DNA of 64,000 nt from Atherinomorus stipes (Eukaryota; Chordata; Actinopteri; Atheriniformes; Atherinidae): NCBI GenBank assembly GCA_023101725.1, contig JALJCO010008684.1, positions 448,501 to 512,500 of the forward strand. Direction: 5' to 3'. Positions 1 through 11,479 of this stretch are shown here, piece after piece. The translations under genes and the position numbers were made by a program. A model generated the notes under the pieces. That model saw only the letters and a list, made by a program, of their open reading frames with translations, ran no database searches and had not been told where the DNA came from. The stretch's first letter is position 1; each line of letters starts with the position of its first letter.

Positions 1-44
1 AACCGGTATATATATATATATATATGTGTGTATATATATCATCA

Positions 45-436
45 GTCAGTCATTTTCAGTACCGCTTATCCAGTTCAGGGTCGCAGGGGTTGCTGGAGCC
101 TATCCCAGCTATTATCAGGCGAGAGGCGGGGTACACCCTGTACAGGTCGGCAGTCTGTCACAGTGCCAACACAGAGAGACAGACAACCACTCACGCTCAC
201 ATCCATACCTAGGGGCAATTTAGAGTGACCAATTAACCTAACATGCATATCTTTGGATGGTGGGAGGAAGCCAGAGTACCCGGAGAGTACCCACACATAC
301 ACGGGGAGAACATGCAAACTCCAAACAGGAAGGCCACTGTTGGAATTGTTTGAACCCCCTCCCCAGCCGGGAGTCGAACTAGCGACCTTTTACTGTGAGG
401 CTGCGGCGGTAACCACCACGCCACCGTGCAGCCCAG
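45..436 (-). repeat. tRNA-derived SINE-like element, reverse orientation
   Basis: Reading the minus strand from 436 down, the segment has a tRNA-like head (accgccgcagcctcacag, then an 'actcccggct' B-box-like stretch), then the text shared by many fish repeats: 'catgttctccccgtgt', 'cctcccaccatccaaagata', 'taattggtcactctaaattg', and an end near 'gcctctcgcctgataatag'. A closely similar element in plus orientation lies at 63434-63808, and its 3' end recurs at 49360-49438. Family name not assigned with certainty. The AT microsatellite begins right at its 436 end. Confidence 0.75.
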
Positions 437-681
<245 letters not shown>

Positions 682-1221
682 GAACTGCAGCTCTATTCTG
701 CTTGCCAGCATGAGATTATCCTCATTGTTCCTTATAAAATAACTGATTTCAGGGTAATTTTGAGGATGATGTTGGCTGAGCTGCACAAATCTTATCATGT
801 TATCTGATATATTCATTATTTGCCTTTTATTCCACTAAATTACATCACCTTTACTGTCTCATTCCACATTTCATCAAGTCTGTTTTTGAATTGTTTTTCA
901 TGATTTTGGAAGAGGTCTTATTTAGCTGACATTGCTCATACCATCTGTGAAATCCAGAGTGCCTGTATTTAGTGAGGGATAGAGATTAGGGGGAGAAGAT
1001 TAGATGAGCAGCTTAGCCTATAAAACGTCCTAACATTACTTTTGAGCTGTGGAATAAGACGATTGAACCATCACAGCCCAAATCCAAGGCCAAACTTCAC
1101 AATCTTACTTGTTACTCTGAATATGTAAGAAAATGACTGGAGATTCTTCACAGTTCCCTGACAAAGTAAGGAATTTGATCAATCGAAAAATGGAGGATAA
1201 TTTGTTGATTAAGCAAGGGTC
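682..1221. other. intergenic, nothing recognised
   Basis: AT-rich single-copy-looking DNA. No frame, RNA gene or repeat signature that I could support. Confidence 0.5.
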
Positions 1222-1432
1222 CAAAGTCCAATCCTCAAGAGCTACTATCCGGCTACTTTTAAATGTATCCCTTCTCCAACACACCTAAACTTCTTTATGC
1301 ATGTCTTTCAGCTCTGCAGACACGTGGTTACGAGCCATTCATTTGATTCAGGTGTGATGGAGAAGGATGCATCTAAAAGTTGCAGGATAGCAGCTCCTGT
1401 GGACTGGATTTGGACACACATGCTCTAAGATG
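1222..1432. repeat. foldback MITE, copy A (full palindrome)
   Basis: Two imperfect inverted arms of about 70 bp: the left reads gtccaaagtccaatcc... and the reverse complement of the right reads gtgtccaaatccagtcc..., with shared internal blocks such as 'ccttctccaacacacct'. Member of a family with at least nine copies in this window (see copies B to I). Copy E has an 8-bp target duplication, which suggests a hAT-type origin. Confidence 0.7.
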
Positions 1433-1732
1433 TGGTGGAGATCGGCAACACTTTAGACAATATGATTTATTTGACAGGAATGAGCTCTGAGTGGGGAATA
1501 AATACGCAGGGTGAGGAGCTGAAGGTTGGAGATATACAAAGAAGATGGGAAGAAATGGAGGTTACTTAAAACCAACAAAATTTGCTACTCTTAGAAAAGT
1601 AGCAGACACTTTGCAACAGCCACTCCAATTTTTAAAGAGGATATTTTAAGGCAAATGGTGGCCACTTCATGGCCACAACAAAAATAAAGTTCCCTTTTCT
1701 TCCTAAATGATAGATGGGTATTTGTTCAAATC

Positions 1733-1864
1733 AGGGTCTTGTGAGCTACTGTCCAGCAGATTTTAGATGTTTTCCTGTTGCAACACACCTGACTCAAATC
1801 AATGGGACATTAACAGGCTTATGCTGAGCCTTTCATGTAAATCAGGTGTGCAGGGATGGCCAGA
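1733..1864. repeat. foldback MITE, copy B, cut by a SINE
   Basis: Left arm 'gagctactgtccagcag' followed by 'caacacacctgactcaaatc' and the start of the return arm ('aatcaggtgtgcaggga'). The right half stops where the tRNA-like SINE at 1865 begins, so the SINE probably inserted into or deleted the distal arm. Confidence 0.65.
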
Positions 1865-2026
1865 TGTGGCAAGGTCTGCAACAGAGGGCCCAGGCAGGAT
1901 TTGATCCCACAGACTCACAGGTGAGAGTCACGCGTGCTTACCAGTCAGCCAAAGGGAGATCCCTGGGGCCAAGTAGCCAGGACGTATGATTTATCGGAGG
2001 CAAAGTGGCAGGACACCACATGTCAC
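1865..2026 (-). repeat. tRNA-like SINE, copy 1
   Basis: On the minus strand the core reads as a tRNA-like head: 'ggctgactggtaagcac', 'gactctcacctg', then a B-box-like 'ggatcaaatcctgcc'. Three further copies (16778-16933, 48521-48685, 50660-50826) share the same 150-bp text, including 'caagtagccagg.cg.atgat' beyond the tRNA part. The arm around 'ctctcacc' resembles a Glu-type anticodon loop; that assignment is tentative. It is a repeat, not a functional tRNA gene: no closed acceptor stem was found. Confidence 0.72.
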
Positions 2027-2421
2027 ACAGAGAATATAGGGGAGCCAAGAGTTATTAAGCCAGCTATGCATGAATACAAACAGTCTTTCTGTGTACAAAA
2101 GCATTACTTGGGTCAAACTGCGTTGATGGCAAAGAAAAGCTCCCAATCAGCAAAATGCATTAATCTGGTGGACTCTGAGAGTTTTCCAACTTCTGAGTAT
2201 TGTTAGTTGCCTGGGCCGTGGCAATCAGTCAGCCAACATCAGCTAGCATTGAAGACAAGTTTGCAAGGTGGTTTGAAAATGTTCTCCAGATAACATGAAT
2301 AATGTTATTAACTTGCTAACTTGAATGGCTTGATTTGAGGAATAATGACTATGATTAGCTTGGTAGTATTAACCCATGAAACAGAAACGTAATGTCTCTT
2401 TTTCCAGTTAGCTAACGTTAA

Positions 2422-3079
2422 AGGCAGGGTGGATGATGTTTTCCAGTAGCATTTTTTTTTACTATATTGCTTAAATTTTTCTTCACACCTCGACTGCAGA
2501 CAAATAATTAAATGTTCTGCCAAAATTTTTTAAAAATGAATCACCTGTGGAACGTACAGGACTGGAAAAACCCCATCCAATGAAATGAATTTCATTGGAT
2601 GGGGTTGCAAACGGCCCGTGCTGATTGATTGAATGGTTATTATGTCCATCAAACTAGAGTGCTGTTAGTCACGTCCACCTTCCTCACGCGGGCATGTGGG
2701 CGCTCGCAACTCGCCGTGAGCGTCTCACAGTGCAGACGAACCGAGGCAAACATGGCTGCTCGCTGCTCTAAACTATGCCGCAGTTTGCTCTTAAAAAGAT
2801 AAAACAGATGAGGATCAAGTCATGAAGGTGTTGGTGTTTGCAATGAGGATGTTCTACGCCGCAGAAGAAGTTGGAGGTGAGATAATTATTACTTTAAGGA
2901 AACGTGGTTCCACTGCTGTTTACTGGGAAGCTAACAAGCTAGCCACTCGGCTGTTCTCGGTTATGTTTGCCGACAACTATCGGGGATGTGTTCGTGTGCT
3001 CTGGCGTGGTTTTGGAGGGTGTATATTTTTTCAAATTTAGCTTGCTCGAACCGTTTTTCCAGGATCCCCTACCCTGCCT
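2422..3079. mobile_element. TTAA-flanked non-autonomous DNA element 1
   Basis: 658 bp bounded by TTAA on both sides (2418-2421, 3080-3083). Left end AGGCAGGGTGG; right end ACCCTGCCT, so the termini are inverted repeats (AGGCAGGGT). TTAA duplications are made by piggyBac and Kolobok transposases; AG...CT ends fit Kolobok at least as well. The interior holds a perfect 18-bp-arm hairpin (2569-2606) and a CpG-bearing part around 2690-2770. A short open frame at 2822-3040 is inside the element and not convincing as a gene. Confidence 0.8.
2569..2606. repeat. perfect hairpin inside TTAA element 1
   Basis: Left arm aaccccatccaatgaaat (2569-2586), two-base loop ga, right arm atttcattggatggggtt (2589-2606): 18 of 18 bases complementary. 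Confidence 0.97.
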
Positions 3080-3164
3080 TTAACATTATCCTGTTTCAAG
3101 GGGAAAGGCTAACTAGATTGTCTAGAGTTAGCTAAACAGCTGTTTCACTAAGGACCCTTTAGCA

Positions 3165-3360
3165 CAGGGTTTCTCACTTCGGTTGTACGAGGGCTTCAGT
3201 CCAGCAGGTTTTCCATTTCTCCCTGCTCTAACACACCTGACTCAAATGAAATAGATCCAGTATCCAATCAAGCTCTGTACAATGACTCATTAACTTGTGT
3301 TGAAGCACAGAGACATGGAAAACCTGCTGGATTGCGGCCCTGCCTTAGCAGGACTCAATA
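3165..3360. repeat. foldback MITE, copy C
   Basis: Arms 'cttcagtccagcaggttttcc' near 3191 and 'ggaaaacctgctggattgcgg' near 3319 are inverted repeats, with the family's 'ctaacacacctgactcaaat' block between them. A partial copy D lies at 3610-3706 ('gtgttgcagtagggaaacatg...', right half only). Confidence 0.72.
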
Positions 3361-3609
3361 TGAAAGGTGCCCTGTCTGTGCCTGATTAAATTTATTTATT
3401 TATTTATTAATTTAATTTTTTTTAGCTCTTGAAAGATTTTTACATTCAAATATCAAGAAAGCATGCTGCACCGTGTTAATAGTACATATGTACTATATTT
3501 AAAAAAAAATCATAAATATCGGTGTAAATGAAAAAATACAGTTTTTGCTGTGGTGGCCAGTGGGGGTGACCAGCTTTTTGTTTAGGGTGGCACTGGCAAT
3601 CCCTGGCCA

Positions 3610-3706
3610 CCACCTGGAGGCATCCCTGCAAGTGTGTTGCAGTAGGGAAACATGTAAAATCTGCCCGGCAGTATCTCTAAAAGACCAGAGTTGTTGAGCC
3701 CTGGTT
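3610..3706. repeat. foldback MITE, copy D (partial)
   Basis: Only one arm is visible: 'gtgtgttgcagtagggaaac', 'taaaatctgcccggcagta', 'gaccagagttgttgagccc'. Same family as copies A to C. Confidence 0.6.
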
Positions 3707-4001
3707 TAAATAAATGACCTGACTTAAACTCATTGTGAGCTGTTTTCATGATGTGAACCGGAGAGTATCTTCACTGCATTTCCACAGGCAGAATTCTTGG
3801 AAGTCTTAAATCCACGTTATCACAGTGGGAGATGTACTGGGGCCACAGGATCTCAACAACTGGAGCGGATGAGTTCGGATTTAATGTGGAGCCAATAAAG
3901 ACTCAAAGAAGCTCAGGATGTGGGGAGGTTATTAAGTACAGAATGTGAGAAGGTTCTCCACAGAGCTATGAGCTGTTATGATGCAGATAAAGACGAAATT
4001 A

Positions 4002-4494
4002 GAGTTGTGCTTGATTTTTACAAAGTTTATAAACCCTCCCATTACAGTAAAGGCTAAATTCACAACAGTAATTCAAATAACAAGAAACTGAAAAAAGTAA
4101 AAAACTTTTAGAAATTTCCTTAATTATAAGTGAGTAAAATATTGATTTTGGATTGTAATAAAAAAAAAAAAAAACAATTAAAAAAAAGGAAACAAACAAT
4201 ACTGACCCAGACAAATTAGATCACCTTGCTCATGAACAGAGTCTAATATCTGTCAAAAGGTGCAGAAGTTTTATTGAACATTACAGAAAACACTTGATTC
4301 CAGTGATTGCCTCAAATTTTTGCTCAACAAAATTTTTGATTTTCTGTTGAACAACAATTGAAAATCAATATCATGATTTTGATAAAATTTTTATTTATTA
4401 TTACTTTAGTCAATTTTAACTTATTTTACTGTTTTTTTTCCTGATTTTTTCCCATCTTTAAATGGGAGGGTATGTAAACCTTTCAGCACAACTG
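4002..4494. mobile_element. Tc1-like MITE with TA target site, 493 bp
   Basis: Left end GAGTTGTGCTTGATTTTTAC...AAACCCTCCCATT; reverse complement of the right end CAGTTGTGCTGAAAGGTTTAC...ACCCTCCCATT. Flanked by TA at 4000-4001 and 4495-4496. These ends match the style of fish Tc1 elements. No transposase frame inside; the interior is A/T runs. Confidence 0.82.
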
Positions 4495-4496
4495 TA

Positions 4497-5637
4497 TGTC
4501 ACTACTTTCCACGGGTATTTGCTTTTATTAGCTGAGTCCAGCTTGAAAACTTTCATTGATTGTGGAGTTAGGAGGAAACTGGGCCAAGGTCAAAGTCTCC
4601 ATTAAATTGAACTGCACATTGAGATGTTTTTTGTTTACTTGTCTGCGTTTTGAAGAGAGAAAACAACAAAACACAGTGCGCACTTCTTAACACCAGTATC
4701 AGCCCAGCAAAGAAAACTGTCCTAAATCCTCTTGATGATGCTGTCTACCTTTTGATTATCTAGGAAATAAATGAAATTTTTGATGACTCCATCAGTATGT
4801 GCATATTTGGAAACTTATTAAAAACTTTAAGAATATAAAAGGGTTTTGCAAAGCTGGTATGAAATGACTTAGCCCATTGTTGCTACCACGTGAAGCAGAC
4901 GAGCCTTTTGGGGATTTTTACGTCATATTTGAAATTGGCTCTTCACGTTGCCATAGATCTGACTGCGTATGATTTCTGTCTTTCATCCATGCTCACCAGA
5001 GGAAAGAGGCATTTTAGGATTAGCTGTTCTCTGCATTTTGAAGCAGAACACGTGAGTGCAGGATTAGCCATGCAGATTTGTACATTTGGCAGCAGGTGGT
5101 TAAGTATAAAATATGCTGTCTCACTTCAACAAGCAGAGCCTGAAGGTTCAGGGGTTGGGATGAAAATAGGGGCAAGAAACAAGAAGTTGCGTTGCGTTCA
5201 TCAGTAAAATTCTAAATATCAAGTCCTGATAGCTAAATATGTTATGGAGGTGGGTGACATAAGAGGCTTCAGACTACATAAGAACATAATGCAGTCAGTT
5301 TTATCTTTACTGTAGATCCAAGTGACTGAAAGTTGTTTTTATTATGCAAGCTTATTGTTATTGTCAGTACTTGGTCTTGTTCACAAGAATTCCTTCTGCT
5401 TTAAGCTCTGTCATAAAAATGGTATTTTAAAAGCAACAAATAATAAGAATAACAACAGTTCTGTTCCACCTTTTTTTCTTACAAGATTTGATCTAATTTT
5501 ACAGTCATGTACTTTACATCTAGCTATAAAAGTTACCTTATCATCTTTGTTTTTTGTTTCTATAAATCCAACCAGTTGTATTTCCAATTGTCAGGTTTTG
5601 CATGGACGTCACTGAGGACAATTCTCTGCATTTTATA
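4497..5637. other. intergenic, nothing recognised
   Basis: AT-rich DNA. Short open frames at 4890-5207 and 5322-5615 show no domain, no splice context and no recognisable protein; I treat them as chance. Confidence 0.5.
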
Positions 5638-5639
5638 TA

Positions 5640-6161
5640 CACTGCTCACAAAAAGTTAGGGATGCTTTTGTTGTATTTTGTCAGAATGAACCTGAAATCT
5701 TTTCCAGGTGAACTAAATTAGACTTTCTCTAAACTTTTTAATGCACATGTACATTGTTCAATGGTTAAACATTTATTGTACATCATGCCGTTCTCCAAAA
5801 AGATGACTAACCAATAATAATAAATTATAACAATAATAATAATACAAAAGTAGTATCTGAACCGTGACTTGACTTCTAAATGTTCTGGTTTAATGACATC
5901 TTGTGTCTGTTTGTGTCCTCTTCATGTTCACATTTAGACGTAGACGACAAGTTATTGAGACACTGTCATTTCCATGTTGTGGTACACCCGCCATTGTTGT
6001 TAGCTTTTCTTTCAATAAATTGTTTGAGATGGAGGAATTACCACATCATAATTCCAGTTAAATGTCCAACATTCATAACACGATATCAATAAAGTGTGAA
6101 CATCTAACATTTTCCTTAAATTATAACTGAAAGTTGAATATCCCTACTTTTGTGAGTAGTG
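5640..6161. mobile_element. Tc1/mariner-like MITE with TA target site, 522 bp
   Basis: Left end CACTGCTCACAAAAAGTTAG followed by ggat; reverse complement of the right end CACTACTCACAAAAGTAGGG followed by at. Each is flanked by TA (5638-5639, 6162-6163). The interior has no transposase reading frame (5880-6092 is a chance frame). Confidence 0.87.
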
Positions 6162-6334
6162 TATGTGCATGCCAGTTTGAATAAAATATAAAACATAGAA
6201 AAATGTGATGCTCAGAAAAAAACATTTTCTGCAGTTTTATACAGTTTACAACTATTTAATTTGTGGAGGTTTTTCCTCAATGAAAAGGTAAGCTTAAGGT
6301 TAAGCAAAGCTGTGAAGACTTCATTCATCCGACA

Positions 6335-6715
6335 GCAGGACAACAATGTCATCTCAGGGCACTTTTCAAACAGATCAACACAAGCTAATTCATAGTAACC
6401 CAGCAAAGGAATCTAACAGACTGCATCAAATGTTGACTTGACCTGGTCCAGTCCTCCATCCTGAGAAAGTACGGAATGGTGGGTGACAGTGGAAAGGAAA
6501 ACACACTTTTAACAGTGAAAAAAAAAAAAAAAAAAACTCCAGCAGAACCTGACTCATGGCGTGCAGCCATCTGCCTCGACCAGCTGGGGTGGAGAGGACA
6601 GAAAGGGAGACCGACAGGTACTATAACTGTTATCAGCCAGACCTACCATGAGAGGAGAAATGCAAGTTAATGATGGCAAAACTGTTACAAGTTTATACAA
6701 AGAAAATAAGCTACT
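6335..6715 (-). repeat. L2-like LINE 3' region, degenerate copy
   Basis: Matches the segment 8700-9021 block for block: 'gtcatctcagggcac', 'ggtccagtcctccatcctgag', 'ggaaggaaaacac-cttttaaca', 'ccatctgcctcgaccagctgg'. It continues past 'gaggagaaatgcaagttaatgatgg' without interruption, so it records the unoccupied state of the insertion seen at 9022. Confidence 0.7.
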
Positions 6716-8655
6716 GTTATGCATGTACAGTAGGATTCCATGGCTAATCTGCAGCCTTTTTTCTTTGCTTGACACATAAGTGAAAAAAACACACTGCAGC
6801 CTATTAAAAGAGAAAATTTTCTACCGGATGTTTTGTACCTTGCGGGTGAGTCTCTGTGAGATGCTGGTCTTGTTGTGTCCCCTGAACCTCTTAATTTAAA
6901 AGTTATTTGACTCAAGAGTTCTAGCGCAAGACCACATTTAAATTTAATATGTTGATTTTAGAAATGAAAATGTAATAAGCTCTGTTTCCACTAAACATCA
7001 CACTGATACCATTCAATTGGTTTTTGATGTCAAAGTTTGTATAATGCTGTACATAATGTCATTGATGACTGACATGCTCTACCTCAAATGGTTGCACAAT
7101 ACTAGAAGGCTAGGAGGATCTTATTCAAAAGGTGGCAGCTGATGAATTACTACTGATGCCCTGATGAAGGAGAAATGAGTCACCTTAGCGTCTTCATTTG
7201 GACAATTTTAATCACCAGTAACAGCAACGATAGGCAACCTGTCAAGGTTTTCTTGAGGTCTATAGTGGATTTACATAAGTCGAGGTTTGGTGAGCTTCAC
7301 CTGCCCTTTATCCTCAGATTACCTCGGTGAACTTCTTTAGTGTTGACTGAGTTCTGTCAGTCCAGTGCTAAGTCTGATGATGCACCACACCAACCCACTG
7401 TAATTCACCCTAATTGAATCTGGATAGCCCTCACCTCGACAGTAACCTTATAATAGTCTTAACTTAAGACCACAGCAACCACAAGAAAAAAGGAAACTCC
7501 ATGCCATTATATGACAGGTAGGCAAATTTGTGGAGGCAATGTAGTAATGTGAAATTAACATATAATCACATGCAAAATAAGAATCTGTCATTATATGTTG
7601 ATTTCATGTTAATAAATTAACACCTTAAATGAAATTTTTATAAAATAAATAAATATATCAAATAAAAATAATAATATGATTATGTCTAAAACACATTGGG
7701 AAAAGACGGGAGAAATAGAAAAATGAAAATAAAAAAAAAACAGCTGGTTCTGAGTCTCCTCTTCCCTCCCGGGTTAATTGTCATTGGTTGTCTGAGTTTA
7801 ATGTGGAGGCAGTCTGTGCCAATCTGCTGTCATCCAGGCTAATCCCATGTTGGCAGGCCAGGTCGTTCTCTGTGACGGACAACAGAGCCGTAACTGCCAG
7901 ACACTTCTCCCTTCTTGTCCTTCAACGGACCGTGACATCATTTAACTTCCTCTTATGCAGAGAAAAAAAAAAAAAAAAAGAAAGAAGAAAAATGCTTAAT
8001 GATCATAAGAGCTGGTTGATCTGAACTGAATTTCAAACCAGTGTTTTTGTAAATGGTCTCCAGCTGCTGGGATCTGGAAAGCAACAAGATTTTTATTTAA
8101 ACTGTTTGGTCGAACACAGTTCTGCAGCTGATTTAGTTGTCTCCAGCTTTTTTTATTTATTGTTTCAGGGGCACATTTAGGCTGAGGCCATCTAATTGTC
8201 TTAAGTAGAGTTTGCATAATTTATCTTAAGAACAAAAACTTACATTTTACAGGTAAGATCATCTATAAAGGATTACTTTTTTTTTTCAACTTGGACCTTA
8301 TTTCTAGGAATCTATATGCTTTTTTACTCACTGATAACATTTCTGTATCACTCTGACTCCTTCAGATGCTATTTAGATTATTCGCAGTCTATGTATATTA
8401 ATAAAATGGGAGTGAATGGGGCAGAATGAATGGGCCTCTATAAGGCATTATCTCAGTAAAACTCCTTAATTTCACCAAAACTTTACAATTACCAAACTGC
8501 AAAGCAGGCCTGTTAGCAGTTTGTGGCCCATATATGAATGTCATTGTATGAAACTATTACTGCTAACTATGTGAGTGGAGCTAGCATGTCTGACAGCATT
8601 CAACACATGTGACTTCAGGTCTGAGCTTTTGAACAAATGGATTTAAAAGAAAACT
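6716..8655. other. intergenic, no gene recognised
   Basis: Mostly AT-rich and unremarkable. A patch near 8262-8470 ('tttttttcaacttggacctta', 'tcctt(c)agatgctatttaga') resembles the interior of the TTAA element at 35645-35928, so a relic of that family is possible. Open frames here are chance. Confidence 0.45.
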
Positions 8656-8659
8656 TTTC

Positions 8660-10737
8660 AGTTTCAATTCAATTCAACTTTATTTGTATAGCGTAAGTTC
8701 ATGACAACGTCACCTCAGGGCGCTTAACAGACAGAAAAATTCAAGTCAGATTCATAATAGCCGAGCTAAGGAAACCAACAGATTGGATCGAATCTTGACT
8801 TGGCCCGGTCCAATTCCCCATCCTGAGTGAGCACAGAGTGGTGGCAGCAGTGGGAAGGAAAACACCCTTTTAACAGGGAGGAAAAACCTCCAGCAGAACC
8901 CGGTTCAGGTAGGCCGGCCATCTGCCTGGACCGGCTGGGGTGGAGAAGACAGAAAGAGAGACCAACAGATACTGCAACTTTTATCCAGCCAGACCTGCTG
9001 AGAGAGGAGAAACACAGTTAAGACCTACCTTTTTTATATAACATTTAACTAATTTGTCATTTATATTTTTGACTGTTTTATTCATTGATTTTCTAATTTA
9101 TTTATTCTTAACTGTTATTATGGTTTTGATTTTACCAAGGCATGTCGTATTAGCTGTTTTTGTAACTCTTTTGTCCATATTTTAATACTTATAGTACTTA
9201 TTTGTTCTTATTGACGTTCATTTGATTTACTCTTTTAACATCAACTCCAGTGTTTTCCCCATGGGGGTCCTCCACGCTGGGAGGAGCTTTGCTTTTTGGT
9301 CTGTGGGTTTGTTGCCGTTGTACCCTCTTGTCAGGGTGACTGAGGGGTCCTGCTCTGCAATCCTATGGTTGTGGTGTGGGCCCCTGGTGGCCGGGGCCTG
9401 GGGGGTCCCTCTGGTGGTGGCTTCTGAGACCATGATGGTTCCCAGTGTGGACAGATCCCCAAGATATCGTTCCATCACAGCAGCACCAAGCCAGGTTATA
9501 TTCATAGGGTTATGACAGGTAGTGAGGGAGGGTGTGTGTATGTGTGTGTGGGGGGAGATAGAGAATGTGTAATTGTTTGTCCAATTGTCATTTTATTGAA
9601 ATGTTGCTGTTTTTAATATGTAAAGCACTTTGTGCTACTCTTGTATGAAAAGAGCTTTATAAATGAATTTCATTCATTTGTTCATTAATGATGCAATACT
9701 GTCACAAGTTTCTACATGGAGAAGACAGAGATGAGTGGGAAAGGACGAGCCCAGTACATCGACGTCTCTCAGCAGTCTAAACCTATAGCAGCTTAACTAA
9801 GGGATGGCTAACCATCCCTAACTATAAGACTTATCAAAAAGGAAGGTGTTAAGCCTAATCTTAGGATTGGTAGCTGGTTCCACAATAGGGGGGCCTGATA
9901 GCCATATGCTCTGCATCCCATTCTACTCTTAGAGACTCTTGGAACCACCAGAAGACCTGCTGTCTGAGAGCAAAGTGCTCTGCTTGGAATATATCGAACT
10001 ATGAGATTTCTAATATATAATGGAGCTTGGTCATGGAGAGCTTTATATGTGAGAAGAAGAATTTTAAATTCTATCCTGGATTTAACAGGAAGCCAATGAA
10101 GAGAAGCTAGGACTGGAGAAATATGATCTGTCCTGCTGGTTCTAGTCAGAACCCTTGCTGTAGCATTCTGGATCAGCTGGAGACTTTTCAAGGCATATTT
10201 TGGGGAGCCGGATAATAAGGAATTACAGTAGTCCAATCTGGAAGTGACAAAAGCATGGACTAGTTTTTCTGCATCGTGCTGGGAGAGGATGTTCCTAATT
10301 TTAGCAATATTGTGTAGGTGGAAGAAGGCGGTTCTAGAAACCTGTTTTATATGTGAGCCAAAAGACAAATCCTGGTCAAAAATAACTCCAAGATTCTTCA
10401 CTGTAGTTCTGGAAGCCAAATTAATGCCACCCAGATCAACTATAAAGCTATACAATTTAGTCCTGAGTTTTTCAGGTCCAAAGACAACAACCTCAGTCTT
10501 GTCTGAATTTAGAAGCAGAAAATTCAGTCATCCAGGTCTTTATGTCACTAAGACATCTTTGTAATCGAACACACTGATTAGTTTCATCAGGCTTCATAGA
10601 TAAGTATATCTGAGTGTCATCTGCATAACAATGAAAATTTATACCATGTCGTCTGATGATATTACCCAAAGGAAGCATATATAATGTGCAGCGTATTGGT
10701 CCGAGCACAGAACCCTGGGGAACTCCATGAGTTACTC
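8660..10737 (-). mobile_element. L2/CR1-type LINE, 3' part with reverse-transcriptase remnant, split by a later insertion
   Basis: Minus-strand frames encode the end of a non-LTR reverse transcriptase. Around 10500-10737 they give GTPWGSVLGPI...CYADDTQIYLS, the conserved catalytic YADD box. 9808-10455 gives the C-terminal RT/thumb region (LGVIFDQDLSF..., SRLDYCNSLLSG, ILLLTYKALHDQAPLYI, PLLWNQLP). The frame shifts between the two near 10500, so the copy is dead. The 3' end is a 'ttgaattgaattgaaac' tail near 8660. A foreign segment, 9022-9684, interrupts the 3' region. Clade (L2 or Rex1/CR1) needs alignment. Confidence 0.85.
9022..9684 (+). mobile_element. second LINE 3' tail inserted into the LINE above
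   Basis: Starts 'gacctaccttttttatat' and ends with the typical fish LINE tail 'gtaaagcactttgtg...gagctttataaatgaattt'. It shares 'gatccccaagatatcgtt' with 57612-57630. TTAA occurs on both sides (9018-9021, 9685-9688). The paralogous copy at 6640-6700 lacks the segment. Confidence 0.75.
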
Positions 10738-10739
10738 TG

Positions 10740-11114
10740 GAGTGTGAGTTACTCTTGCTGTTGTAGCAGAAGAGGCGGAGCCTTCGAACTGTTTTCAGAG
10801 CTGAATAATGGGGGTGAACGAAGCGGTGGCAACCCCTGCTGCAGCAGAGGCTGTATTGTGCTGATTTAAGTAATATTTATTAAATTCTTTAGACATAATT
10901 ACTAATGTATTGTGGAATGCTATCAAGTTGTTCACTCCCTGATGACAGTTATGATCTGGTCATGTGTTTGAGGCCGCAGTTATACTGGCTCAGTAGAGTT
11001 AGCTCATATCAGCAGGCAATGCTAGTCTGTCACTTCCTGTAAGTGCAGCGCTCTATTCAGGTCAGCATTTAGTGACAATAGTGTGTACTGCAGACAAAGT
11101 ACACAGTGCTTATG
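10740..11114. other. intergenic, nothing recognised
   Basis: No gene or clear repeat. Confidence 0.4.
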
Positions 11115-11195
11115 AATTGGCACGGTGAAGTGCCTTGCGATGACATTGTGAATTGGCGCTATACAAATAAAGCTGAATTGAACTGAACTTGTTAA
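11115..11195 (+). repeat. LINE 3' terminus
   Basis: 'tggcgctatacaaataaagc' followed by tgaattgaactgaact: the terminal motif of the L2-like family seen at 8660-8700, here in plus orientation. Confidence 0.7.
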
Positions 11196-11216
11196 ATAAA
11201 CCACATGTAACGCAAA

Positions 11217-11479
11217 CAAAAAGGGTCAATATTTAGCTTTTAGACAGAAATGCAATTTCTGAAACCCATTAACCTGTCCTCACTCCAGCCAGTCGAGGCA
11301 GATGTCCACCCTCCATTAGGTGGGTTCTGCTAGAGGTAATTCCTTCCTGTTAAAAGGGAGCTTTTTTCCTTTCCACTGTCGCCCACCGCTCTGTGCCTGC
11401 TCAGGATGGGGGATTGGACAAACAAAAGGGTCAATATTTAGCTTTTAGACAGAAATGCAATTTCTGAAACCCAATAACC
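11217..11479. repeat. 60-bp direct repeat flanking an L2-like fragment
   Basis: 'gggtcaatatttagctttta'-'gacagaaatgcaatttctga'-'aaccca.taacct' occurs at about 11222-11277 and again at about 11425-11480, nearly identical. Between them, 11283-11417 is a plus-oriented L2-like 3' fragment ('cgaggcagatgtccaccctc', 'cctgttaaaagggag', 'gctcaggatggggga'). Confidence 0.85.

Noticed and set aside
1865..2026. Functional tRNA gene
   Set aside because: B-box-like and anticodon-arm-like text is present but no closed cloverleaf; the sequence recurs as a dispersed repeat.
2822..3040. 72-codon plus-strand frame near a CpG-containing patch
   Set aside because: Lies wholly inside the TTAA-flanked element and shows no recognisable protein or splice context.
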